DNA of 42,037 nt. Origin: Opitutaceae bacterium (lineage in GTDB: Bacteria > Verrucomicrobiota > Verrucomicrobiia > Opitutales > Opitutaceae). The position numbers and the translations under genes are program-made. The notes beneath the pieces were generated by a model. It worked only from the letters and a program-made list of their open reading frames with translations, ran no database searches and was not told the DNA's origin. The stretch is from contig PLXS01000003.1 in NCBI GenBank assembly GCA_003151515.1, positions 1 through 42,037 on the forward strand, given 5' to 3'. Positions 32,223-39,976 of this stretch are shown one piece after another (within the stretch, counting starts at the first letter, position 1; each line of letters starts with the position of its first letter).

Positions 32223-32332
32223 CGGCATGGCAAGCCGTGTACACGTCAAGCCCCGGGGTGGCAAGAGCAGGAACGCCGCCGGGGCGAACGCAGGCTCCTT
32301 GCCGCAGCGGCACCGCCCCGCTGCTCCCCCTG

Positions 32333-33808
32333 TCAAAGCGCGGCGGCGACGCGCCTGAAGTGGTGGCCGATGATCGCCAGCTCGATCGCCATCCGGAACT
32401 TGCGCGGATGGCGGCAGAGGACGCCGACGAAAAAGCGCCAGTAAGCCAGCCTTCCCCGATGCCACACCCCGAGCAGCCAGAACGACTTCACGAAGGCCTC
32501 GAAGTCGGCCCACGAGATGCGCAGGCGCTCGCTGCCGCCGCGGTAGTTTCGCAGGAACACCCGTATGCGGCGGTAATAGTTCCTGGGCTCGTAGAGGCGG
32601 CGCATGAGCTCCTTGTAGCCGCTCTCCAGGAACTCGCGGTTGAGCTTGGGACGGAAGTTCAGGGCGCTGGCCGACGTGTTGTTGCCCGCCGCCTCCGAGG
32701 TCAGCCGGCCCTCCCCCTTCAGGCGCTTGTAGAGGCGCGTCTGGGGCAGTGCGGTCAGCAGGCCCACCATGGCGGTCGCGACGCCCGAGCGCTGGATGAA
32801 GTCAAACTGCTGCTTGAAGATCTCCTTGGAGTCGCTGTCGAAACCGACGATGAATCCGCCCATCACCTCGAGGCCTGAGGTCTGGAGCGTCCTCACGTCC
32901 GCCACGAGGTCCCGGTCGGTGTTCTGGACCTTGCGGCATTCCACGAGGCCGGCGTTGGAGGGGGTCTCGATCCCCACGAAGACCTTGCGAAAGCCCGCCT
33001 CCACCATGAGCTCGCGCATCTCGGCGTCGTCGGCAAGGTTGATCGACGCCTCGGTGAGAAAGCCCATGCTCGGGCGGGTGCGCTTGCGCCACTCGATCAT
33101 GACGCGAAGCAGCGCCTTCGTCCGCGCCTTGTTGCCGATGAAGTTGTCGTCGACGACGAAGACCATGTCCTTCCAGCCGAGGCGACGCAGCGCCTCGAGC
33201 TCGGCAACGAACTGTTCCGGGGCCTTCGAGCGCGGGAGCCGACCGTTGATCACGATGATGTCGCAAAACTCGCAGTCGAACGGGCATCCGCGCGAAAACT
33301 GCGCGGCCATCGTCACGTAATGGCGCAGCTTCACCAGGTCGTAGCGCGGGACCGGCGTCCGGTCGAGCTGGGGGTAGCCGACCGCCCTGTAGACGGGCTT
33401 CACCGACCGCTCCCGCATGTCCGCGACCAGCTGGTCGATGACGTCCTCGGCCTCGCCCAGGACAAAATGCGAAATCTCAGGGAACGACTCGTGGCCCGTG
33501 GTGAAAAGCGGGCCGCCGGCGATCACCTCCCGTCCGGCGCTCCGGCAGCGCCGGGCGACCTCCCGCACGGACTCCTGATGGATGATCATCGCGCTCAGCA
33601 TCACGTAGTCGGCCCAGCGCAGGTCCGCGTCGCGCAGCAGGCTGACGTTCATATCGACGACCCTGAGCTCCCAGTCGTCGGGTAGCATCCCGGCGATCGT
33701 GAGCAGGCCGAGCGGGGGGAACGCGGCCCTCCTGGCCACGAACCTCAGAACGTGCTTGAAGCTCCAAAAAGTGTTTGGGGTCTTGGGACTGACTAGGAGT
33801 ATCTTCAT
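32333..33808 (-). CDS. B12-binding-domain radical SAM protein (DUF4070-type C-terminus)
   Basis: 491 residues. N-terminal B12-binding-like domain (ILLVSPKTPNTFWSFKHVLRF, AFPPLGLLTIAGMLPDDWELRVVDMN). The radical SAM motif is GCPFDCEFCD with C175, C179 and C182. The C-terminal region (about 350-490) resembles DUF4070, found in class B radical SAM enzymes such as hopanoid methylases. The start is the ATG at 33808; the frame extends to 33967 with poor composition. It probably methylates a lipid or other unactivated carbon; the substrate is unknown. It is divergent from the truncated MBOAT gene. Confidence 0.85.
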   Translation of the reverse strand: MKILLVSPKTPNTFWSFKHVLRFVARRAAFPPLGLLTIAGMLPDDWELRVVDMNVSLLRDADLRWADYVMLSAMIIHQESVREVARRCRSAGREVIAGGPLFTTGHESFPEISHFVLGEAEDVIDQLVADMRERSVKPVYRAVGYPQLDRTPVPRYDLVKLRHYVTMAAQFSRGCPFDCEFCDIIVINGRLPRSKAPEQFVAELEALRRLGWKDMVFVVDDNFIGNKARTKALLRVMIEWRKRTRPSMGFLTEASINLADDAEMRELMVEAGFRKVFVGIETPSNAGLVECRKVQNTDRDLVADVRTLQTSGLEVMGGFIVGFDSDSKEIFKQQFDFIQRSGVATAMVGLLTALPQTRLYKRLKGEGRLTSEAAGNNTSASALNFRPKLNREFLESGYKELMRRLYEPRNYYRRIRVFLRNYRGGSERLRISWADFEAFVKSFWLLGVWHRGRLAYWRFFVGVLCRHPRKFRMAIELAIIGHHFRRVAAAL

Positions 33809-33985
33809 GTGCCTTTCACGCCGCCCGCTGCCTTCGGCTGTTCGAGAATAGCAGGCACGCGCCCCAGAACGAGCATTTGTTTTCAGCGCACCGGGGCCGC
33901 CGCCAACGGGCGGGCGTAACCACCTGGGCCCCTCTTGCTTGAATACGCCCGCCTCGGGCAATGTCATGGCCCCTGGCGGATCCGG

Positions 33986-34570
33986 ATGATTTTCACGACC
34001 TACTGGTTCCTCTTCTTCGCACTGCTAGCCGTGGCCGTCTATCGGGCGCTGCCGCGCCCGCAGTGGCGCCTGTGGTGGCTTGCCGCGGCCTGCGCCGCGT
34101 TCCACATCCACTTTGGGGGGCCGGCCGGCGTGCTTCCGATCATCGCGCTGATGGTGATCACATATTTTGCGGGAAGGACGCGCGACCGCGCCGCTGAGCG
34201 CCGACCTGCGGCGCTGCTCACCCGAGGGGCGACCTCCATCATGCCCGGCGCCCCGCCGCTCGGCATAAGCTTCTTCACCTTCGAGTTCGTGCACTACCTC
34301 TTCGAGGTGCGGTGCGGCGGGGAGCCCATCCGCAGACCGCTCAAGTTTCTGCTTTTCTCGATCTTCTTTCCCTCCCTAGTCGCCGGCCCGATCAAGCGCT
34401 ACTCGCAGTTTCTGCCCTCGCTCGAGTCCTCGTCCGTTGCGCCGTGCTCCGCGCCGGGCCTCGCCACCAGCGACCGCACGCACCTGTCGAAGACGGGCGG
34501 CCGCAAGCTCGCCGAGATGCTTGCGCCCGAGGTGCGGCCGCTGGCGGCGAGGCTCTCCTACATGCGATGA
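33986..34570 (+). pseudogene. Deletion fusion of MBOAT (AlgI-like) N-terminus and SGNH hydrolase C-terminus
   Basis: 194 residues. The N-terminal part (1 to about 147) is an AlgI/DltB-like MBOAT start: membrane segments, APPLGISFFTFEFVHYLFEV and VAGPIKRYSQFLPSL. Normal MBOAT proteins run near 470 residues and carry their catalytic His later; that part is missing. From about 160 the sequence becomes DRTHLSKTGGRKLAEMLAPE, the block V of SGNH/GDSL hydrolases, with D163 and H166. MBOAT and SGNH genes sit side by side in acetylation clusters, so an internal deletion probably joined them in frame around 34425-34465. The product should be inactive. Confidence 0.6.
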
Positions 34571-34740
34571 GCGCCGCCCCAAAGGCTTCCCCCGCGGGCG
34601 CACGGATGAAGGCCGCCCTCCTCCAGGGGCTCACCGCGTTTCTCTCGCTCACCGCCGGCCTGGCGGTGGCCTTGGTCCTGCACTACCTCCTCTACCGAGT
34701 GGGCATGCCCGGCACGCCGTTCATCTACGTCGTGTTCTGA
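34567..34740 (+). CDS. Small membrane protein downstream of the MBOAT/SGNH remnant
   Basis: 57 residues (MSAAPKASPAGARMKAALLQ...) with one or two hydrophobic segments (about 17-45) and end PFIYVVF. It begins in an ATGA overlap with the fusion remnant, consistent with being the original third gene of an acetyltransferase cluster. No family is recognised. Confidence 0.5.
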   Translation: MSAAPKASPAGARMKAALLQGLTAFLSLTAGLAVALVLHYLLYRVGMPGTPFIYVVF

Positions 34741-34752
34741 CCTGGGCAGGCG

Positions 34753-36429
34753 CTACTTCTCAAGCCACACCCTCTCGAACGCGTGGAATCCCACGAGGGT
34801 CGTCGTCCATCCGCGCACCGCGGGGCTTATCGCATAGACCTGGGGCTGAAAGAAGAGCGGGACAAGCGGCGCCTCGCCGAGCATGACGGCTTCGGCCCTC
34901 TGGAACAGCTCGAACCTCGCCGCGTTGTCCGAGGTGTCCGCCGCCTCGCCGATCAGCCGGTCGTACTCGCGGTTGCCCCACCCGGCGTAGTTGTTGCCGT
35001 TTCCGGTCACCATGGTCCCGAGGAATGTCGAGGGGTCAGCGTAGTCCGCGATCCAGCCCGAGAAGGCGATTGAGTAGTTCTTGCTCTGCTGGTTCGCGTA
35101 GAGGGTCTTCGTCTCGAGCTGCGCGATCGTGATGCGCACGCCCAGCTCCTTCCGCCACATGGCCTGAATAGCCTCCATCATGTGTGTCGCCACGTCGCTC
35201 TGGAAGCACTGCACCTCGATTTCGGGCAGCCCCCTGCCGCCGGGGTAGCCCGCCTCGGCCAGGAGCTGGCGCGCCAACGCGAAGTCGTCGGTGATGCCGG
35301 TCCGGCACGTGTAGCCGCCGCAGCCCGGCGCCGTGAGGCAGCGGGCCGGAGGATACGCGCCCTTGGTGATGTCGCGAGACAGGGCGTCGCGGTCCAGGGC
35401 GTGCGCCAGGGCGAGCCTGAGTTTCATGTTGTCCAGGGGCGGCCTGGTCACATTGAAGAACAGGTAGAAGGAGCTCAGCTCGGGGTCGACCCTCATGTCC
35501 GCGGGCGAGTGCTCACGGTACGACGAGATCCGCGCGATGGGCAGGCCGTAGGTCACGTGGAGCTGGCCGGAGCGGAAGTTGAGGTCCTCGATCTCCGGCT
35601 TCTCGATAGGATAGAACTCGATTCGGTTGAGCCGCGTGTGCGCGGCGTCCCGGTACAACGGGTTCTTGACGACCGCGATGCGGGAGTTGGGGACCCACTC
35701 GGCGAGCGTGAACGCCCCGTTGCCCACGAGGTTGCCGGGAAGCGTCCACTTTGTGCCCTTCTCGTCCATGCGCCCGAACTTCTCAATGGTGGCCCGGTGC
35801 ACGGGAAGCCAAGTCGTGTGAGTCGCCAGAGCCGGCAGGTACGGAGTCGGCCTCTCCAGGGTCACCTGCAGCTTCCGCGGCCCCATCACCCTCACCCCGA
35901 CCTGCGAGAAGTCGGTCAGCCTGCCGGCGTTGTAGGCCTCGGCTCCCTTGATCGGCCAGAGCATGTACGAGTATATGGACGCGAAATTCGGGCTCAGTAT
36001 CCGCCGGAATGAGTAGGCGAAGTCCGTCGCGGTCACCGGGTCCCCGTTCGACCAGCGTCCGTCGGGGCGCAGGTGGAACGTGTAGACGCGCCCATCGGGC
36101 GACACATCCCAATTTTCGGCGAGCGCGGGCACCGGCTCCGATGTCTTGGGGTCAAGCTTGGTTAGGCCCTCGAAAAGCGTGTAGGCGATCTGCGAGTCCA
36201 TGAGCACGCTCATGGACTGCGGGTCCAGGTCGGCGGGCTCGGCGCCGTTTCCCACCAGGAGAGTCTGCGTTCGGATCCCGGCCTCTGCAGGGGTTTCCCG
36301 CCTCGCGCAGCCTGAATGGAGGCCTAACAGGACGGCGGCAGCCAGGACTGCCAGGGGCCTTGCGCCGAGCCACGCCAGCGGTGTGCAAACGGCCTCAAAA
36401 AGGGCATTGTGATGGGCATCTTTCAGCAC
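34753..36429 (-). CDS. OppA-type extracellular solute-binding lipoprotein (family 5)
   Basis: About 558 residues from a GTG at 36429, ending in a lipoprotein signal (LAVLAAAVLLGLHSGC). SBP_bac_5 features: NGAEPADLDPQSM, GRVYTFHLRPDGRWSNGDPVTATDFAYSFRRIL, LVGNGAFTLAEW, MKLRLALAHALDRDAL. It binds oligopeptides for ABC import or signalling. No permease or ATPase gene is adjacent. The start is uncertain; the frame extends to 36591, where the sequence is not protein-like. Confidence 0.9.
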   Translation of the reverse strand: MLKDAHHNALFEAVCTPLAWLGARPLAVLAAAVLLGLHSGCARRETPAEAGIRTQTLLVGNGAEPADLDPQSMSVLMDSQIAYTLFEGLTKLDPKTSEPVPALAENWDVSPDGRVYTFHLRPDGRWSNGDPVTATDFAYSFRRILSPNFASIYSYMLWPIKGAEAYNAGRLTDFSQVGVRVMGPRKLQVTLERPTPYLPALATHTTWLPVHRATIEKFGRMDEKGTKWTLPGNLVGNGAFTLAEWVPNSRIAVVKNPLYRDAAHTRLNRIEFYPIEKPEIEDLNFRSGQLHVTYGLPIARISSYREHSPADMRVDPELSSFYLFFNVTRPPLDNMKLRLALAHALDRDALSRDITKGAYPPARCLTAPGCGGYTCRTGITDDFALARQLLAEAGYPGGRGLPEIEVQCFQSDVATHMMEAIQAMWRKELGVRITIAQLETKTLYANQQSKNYSIAFSGWIADYADPSTFLGTMVTGNGNNYAGWGNREYDRLIGEAADTSDNAARFELFQRAEAVMLGEAPLVPLFFQPQVYAISPAVRGWTTTLVGFHAFERVWLEK

Positions 36430-36779
36430 GCCAAGCTGTAGCGCAGGAACAACGGAGACGCAAGTGCATGGCGCGCAAGGCAGGTTCGAAGGGTTCCTTT
36501 TGACCCCCCTTCCTTTGGGTGCATGAAGAATGCACCGGGCTGGCAGGAGCCGCATCCGCGCCAATCGCTGACGCAGCCCGGCACCCGTCATGCGCGGACG
36601 ATACTGTGGGGGCGCAATAAAAGGCAGACACTGGGTGGCGGCATTCGGCGGCTCGCAATAGGATTGAATTCGGCATCATCGCAGAGACCGACACCGCGCC
36701 TGCGGTGATGATTCCGTCCGGGGGGAGCCGACCCCAGACGCTTCCTAAGTCCTCTTCCGACAATTGGCTTACGCCGGGA
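36430..36779. other. Intergenic region between oppA-like gene and tRNA-Val, with a perfect hairpin
   Basis: About 350 nt with no supported gene. It contains a perfect inverted repeat GGTGCAT (36518-36524), loop GAAGA, ATGCACC (36530-36536), without a T-tract on either side. It may be in the 5' leader of the minus-strand oppA-like gene. Confidence 0.4.
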
Positions 36780-36856
36780 TGGTGGACCCTACTGGACTCG
36801 AACCAGTGACCTTTTCCATGTCAAGGAAACGCTCTAACCAACTGAGCTAAGGGTCC
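36780..36856 (-). tRNA. tRNA-Val(GAC)
   Basis: The minus strand reads a 77-nt cloverleaf starting GGACCCTTAGCTCAGTTGG, with anticodon loop TTGACAT (anticodon GAC), TpsiC arm GGTTCGAGTCC and acceptor end GGGTCCA plus encoded CCA (36780-36782). The D-arm and acceptor pair cleanly. It follows ribF by 38 nt. Confidence 0.96.
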
Positions 36857-36894
36857 GCAAATTCGTATCGGAAATTAAGCAGGATTGCCTCCGG

Positions 36895-37839
36895 CTACCG
36901 CAAGGAAAATTCAGAGCGGGCCTGGGCCACGTCACGCGCAATCTGGGCCTTGAGCTCGTCCAGGCCCCCGAACTTCCGCTCCGGGCGAAGGAACCGGATC
37001 CACTCGACGCACACCGGGTCCCCGGCCCCGTAGGGACAGTCGGCCAGCATGTGGATCTCCAGGCGCGGCTCTTGGGACTGCTCCACAGTCGGTCGCAGGC
37101 CGTAGTTCGCGACAGCCGGGATCCAACCGTAGGATTTGGCGCCGCTCACGCGGACGGCGTAGACCCCGTATAGGGGCCGCAGGTCGGGCGACCATCCGAG
37201 GTTCAGGGTCGGGAACCCGAGCGTCCTGCCGAGGTGCTTGCCGTGCACGACCGTGCCCTCGGCCGTGTAGGCGTAGCCGAGAAGGGCGGCGGCCCCCTTC
37301 ATGTCGCCGGACTGGATCCGCTCGCGGATCCGGGTGCTGCTTATGGGCTCGCCGTCCAAGTTCACCCTCGGGGCGCTGAAGACCGTGACCCCAAGGCGGC
37401 GCGCCTCGGCGAGCATCATCGCCACGTCGCCCCTTCGGCCCTGGCCGAACCTGAAGTTCTCGCCGACGTAGACGCCGGCGAGGCCCGGCAGGTGCCTTTT
37501 GATGAGCGGCAGAAACTCCTCGGCCGTCACCGCGGCAAAGGCGCGGGTGAAGGGCTGGACGACGACCGCCTCGACCCCGAGGGACCCGAGTCGGGATACC
37601 TTCGAGGCCAGGTCCAGGATGAGCCGCGTCGGGCTCGAAGGCGTGAACAGGACGCTCGGGTGCGGGTCAAAGGTGAGGACAACGGGCACCCCCGAGCTTC
37701 GCCGCGCCGACTGCACCGCTCCCTCGATCACCGCCCGGTGCCCCAAGTGCACGCCGTCGAAAATCCCGATGGCCATGTGGACGGGACTCTCGGGCAGCGC
37801 CACCCGGTCCAGGCCCCGGAATTGCGCGACGGCAGTCAT
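36895..37839 (-). CDS. ribF: Bifunctional riboflavin kinase / FAD synthetase
   Basis: 314 residues from the ATG at 37839. The N-terminal nucleotidyltransferase has [17 protein letters not shown] and FDPHPSVLF, then [32 protein letters not shown] follows. The C-terminal kinase has [13 protein letters not shown] and the end segment [31 protein letters not shown]. It makes FMN and FAD. It begins in an ATGA overlap with truB; the frame upstream of 37839 is truB shadow. Confidence 0.95.
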   Translation of the reverse strand: MTAVAQFRGLDRVALPESPVHMAIGIFDGVHLGHRAVIEGAVQSARRSSGVPVVLTFDPHPSVLFTPSSPTRLILDLASKVSRLGSLGVEAVVVQPFTRAFAAVTAEEFLPLIKRHLPGLAGVYVGENFRFGQGRRGDVAMMLAEARRLGVTVFSAPRVNLDGEPISSTRIRERIQSGDMKGAAALLGYAYTAEGTVVHGKHLGRTLGFPTLNLGWSPDLRPLYGVYAVRVSGAKSYGWIPAVANYGLRPTVEQSQEPRLEIHMLADCPYGAGDPVCVEWIRFLRPERKFGGLDELKAQIARDVAQARSEFSLR

Positions 37840-38561
37840 AGCGCAACGCTCGGCACCGCCTGGTGGACGGGGATGAGCCTGGCCTCGATCTCCGGGATAG
37901 TCATCGCCTCGATCTGCTCCATGGTCAGGGCCTGCGCCACGTTGAAGCGCCCCGACCCCGTGCGCCTGAGCGCGCTCAGGTGCGCCCCGCACCCGAGCCT
38001 TGCCCCGAGCTCGTGCGCGAGCGTCCTGACGTAGGTTCCCTTGGTGCAACGCAGCCTGAAGTCGATCCGCGGCGAGGCGAAGGCGAGGAGCTCCCAGGAC
38101 ATGATCCGAATGAAGCGCGGCTCCCGCTCCACCTCCTCGCCCTTGCGCGCCCTCTTATAGAGGGGCACGCCCCCGATCTTGACCGCCGAGAACATGGGGG
38201 GCGTCTGGTACTGGTCACCCATGAAGGCCTGCATCGCCGCGCCCACCTGCTCCCGCGTGAGCTCCGGCACGGGCCTCGTCTCCATCACCTGGCCGTCGGC
38301 GTCCTGCGTGTCGGTGCTCCTGCCAAGCTCGATGGAGCCCTCGTACTCCTTGTCGAGGCTGATGAGGAACTGGGACACCCGGGTTGCCCGGCCCAAAAGC
38401 ACGATCAGGAGGCCCGTCGCCATCGGGTCGAGGGTCCCCGCGTGCCCAACCTTCCTCATCCTGAGCTTGCCGCGAAGCCGCGCTACCACGTCGTGGGAGG
38501 TGTGCGCGCCCGGCTTGTCGACCAACAGGACGCCGTCCAGCTCCTTGCTCGGCGCTATCAT
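37836..38561 (-). CDS. truB: tRNA pseudouridine(55) synthase
   Basis: 241 residues. [15 protein letters not shown] contains the catalytic D45. [37 protein letters not shown] and [15 protein letters not shown] are family blocks. It forms psi55 in the T-loop of tRNA. It starts 6 nt after nrnA and overlaps ribF by ATGA in the infB-rbfA-nrnA-truB-ribF cluster. Confidence 0.96.
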   Translation of the reverse strand: MIAPSKELDGVLLVDKPGAHTSHDVVARLRGKLRMRKVGHAGTLDPMATGLLIVLLGRATRVSQFLISLDKEYEGSIELGRSTDTQDADGQVMETRPVPELTREQVGAAMQAFMGDQYQTPPMFSAVKIGGVPLYKRARKGEEVEREPRFIRIMSWELLAFASPRIDFRLRCTKGTYVRTLAHELGARLGCGAHLSALRRTGSGRFNVAQALTMEQIEAMTIPEIEARLIPVHQAVPSVAL

Positions 38562-38567
38562 GGCGGC

Positions 38568-39590
38568 CTATGGGCTCTCCCTCAGGCGCTCCGCGTCCAT
38601 GGCGCGCAGGCTCTCCCGAAGGGCTGCAAGGAGCAGCGGGCGGAACTCATCCTGGCCCGTCTTCATGTTGAGCCCCGCGGCGCAGGCGTGCCCGCCGCCG
38701 CCAAAGCGCCCAGCGACCAGGTCCAGGCGGCATAGCGGGTTCTTCGCCCTCAGGCTCGCTTTCACGCCTCCCTCGGACCTCTCCTCGATGAGGACGCCCA
38801 CCTCCACGCCGTCGATGCACCGGGCGTAGTCGACCAGGCCCTCCGTGTCCTCGGCGGTGGTGCCCGTGGCCTCGAAGATCCCCGGCGGGAGCGTGCCAAT
38901 GCACACCCGCCCCCCGATCTCCAGCTGAAGCGATGCCAGGAATCTCTGCAGCAGCTGGAGCTTCCCCAGGGACTCGCGCTCGTAGAGTTCAAAGCCCGCC
39001 TCCGAGGGCGAGGCGCCGCGGCTCACCAGCTCGCCCGCGAGGTCGAAGCTGCGCTGCGAGGTCGAGTTGAAGCGGAACTGTCCCGTGTCCGTGATTATGC
39101 CCGCAAAAAGGGCGGTCGCGGTCGCCGCGTCGATGTGCAGGCCGGCGTCGATGAACAGGCCGGCCAGCACCTCGCACGTGGCCGCCGAGGAGCTGTCGAC
39201 GATGTTGATCCGGGCGAAGCCGCCGTTGGAGAGGTGGTGGTCGACGCTGCCCTCCGGCAGCGGGAAGCGCGAGCGTAGGCGCTCGCCCGCCCGCGCGTGG
39301 TCCGCGCAATCGACAAAGATGGCCGCGGCGTCCTGCGGCATCCCCAGCGCCTCGTCCGTCCTGACGAAAGCCATCTTGCGCGCAACATAGGCGAGGCGGC
39401 GCGGCACGGTGTCGGTGTTGACGCAGACCGCCCTGCACCCCCTGGCGGCCAGGACCCTCGCGATAGCCACCTGGGAGCCAATGCAGTCGCCGTCCGGGCG
39501 CGAGTGGCCGACGACCGCCACGGTGCGCCCGTCGACGGAGGCCAGGAGCCTCTCGAAATCCCCCGCGAATTCAGGATAGTACTTCGCCAT
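38568..39590 (-). CDS. nrnA: DHH/DHHA1 phosphoesterase (NrnA-type oligoribonuclease/pAp phosphatase)
   Basis: 340 residues from the ATG at 39590. HSRPDGDCIGSQVA, FVDCADHAR, SVDHHLSNG and TDTGQFRF are DHH metal-site motifs; FGGGGHACAAGL is the DHHA1 signature. The enzyme degrades nanoRNA and/or pAp. It overlaps the rbfA 3' end by 20 nt. The genomic position between rbfA and truB is the conserved one for NrnA. Confidence 0.92.
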   Translation of the reverse strand: MAKYYPEFAGDFERLLASVDGRTVAVVGHSRPDGDCIGSQVAIARVLAARGCRAVCVNTDTVPRRLAYVARKMAFVRTDEALGMPQDAAAIFVDCADHARAGERLRSRFPLPEGSVDHHLSNGGFARINIVDSSSAATCEVLAGLFIDAGLHIDAATATALFAGIITDTGQFRFNSTSQRSFDLAGELVSRGASPSEAGFELYERESLGKLQLLQRFLASLQLEIGGRVCIGTLPPGIFEATGTTAEDTEGLVDYARCIDGVEVGVLIEERSEGGVKASLRAKNPLCRLDLVAGRFGGGGHACAAGLNMKTGQDEFRPLLLAALRESLRAMDAERLRESP

Positions 39591-39951
39591 CGCTGGCCTT
39601 GGCCTTCGCGCCGCTGTCGTCTCCGATCTCGTCAAGCAGGTGGAGGACCCTGGCGACCTTCTCGCCCGATTTGTCAAGAACGTACGTGAAATGGGGCAGG
39701 AACTTGAGGACGACGCGCTTGGCGAGCTGCTCGCGGATCTCAGGCGCCAGCCGCTGCAGCCAGCGAAACCTGTCCGCCACGCTCTCCTCGTCCCCTACGA
39801 TCGAGACAAAGACCCTCCCCTCGCGCAGGTCCGGGGCGACCCTCACCTCGAGGATCGTTATGGCGACTGCCTCGGCCGCGTGGCGGCGCCTGAGGATGTC
39901 GCTGATCTCGCGGGCGACCAGCTCGTTGATTCTGACGATTCGGTTGGACAC
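39571..39951 (-). CDS. rbfA: 30S ribosome-binding factor A
   Basis: 126 residues from a GTG at 39951. MSNRIVRINELVAREISDILRRR, VAITILEVRVAPDLREGRVFVSI and VVLKFLPHFTYVLDKSGEKVARV follow the RbfA KH-like pattern. It assists 16S rRNA 5'-end maturation. It starts 25 nt after infB. The C-terminal 15 residues extend over the nrnA start. Confidence 0.93.
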   Translation of the reverse strand: MSNRIVRINELVAREISDILRRRHAAEAVAITILEVRVAPDLREGRVFVSIVGDEESVADRFRWLQRLAPEIREQLAKRVVLKFLPHFTYVLDKSGEKVARVLHLLDEIGDDSGAKAKASDGEVLS

Positions 39952-39976
39952 GGGCGTGCGACGGGCCGCCGGCCCG

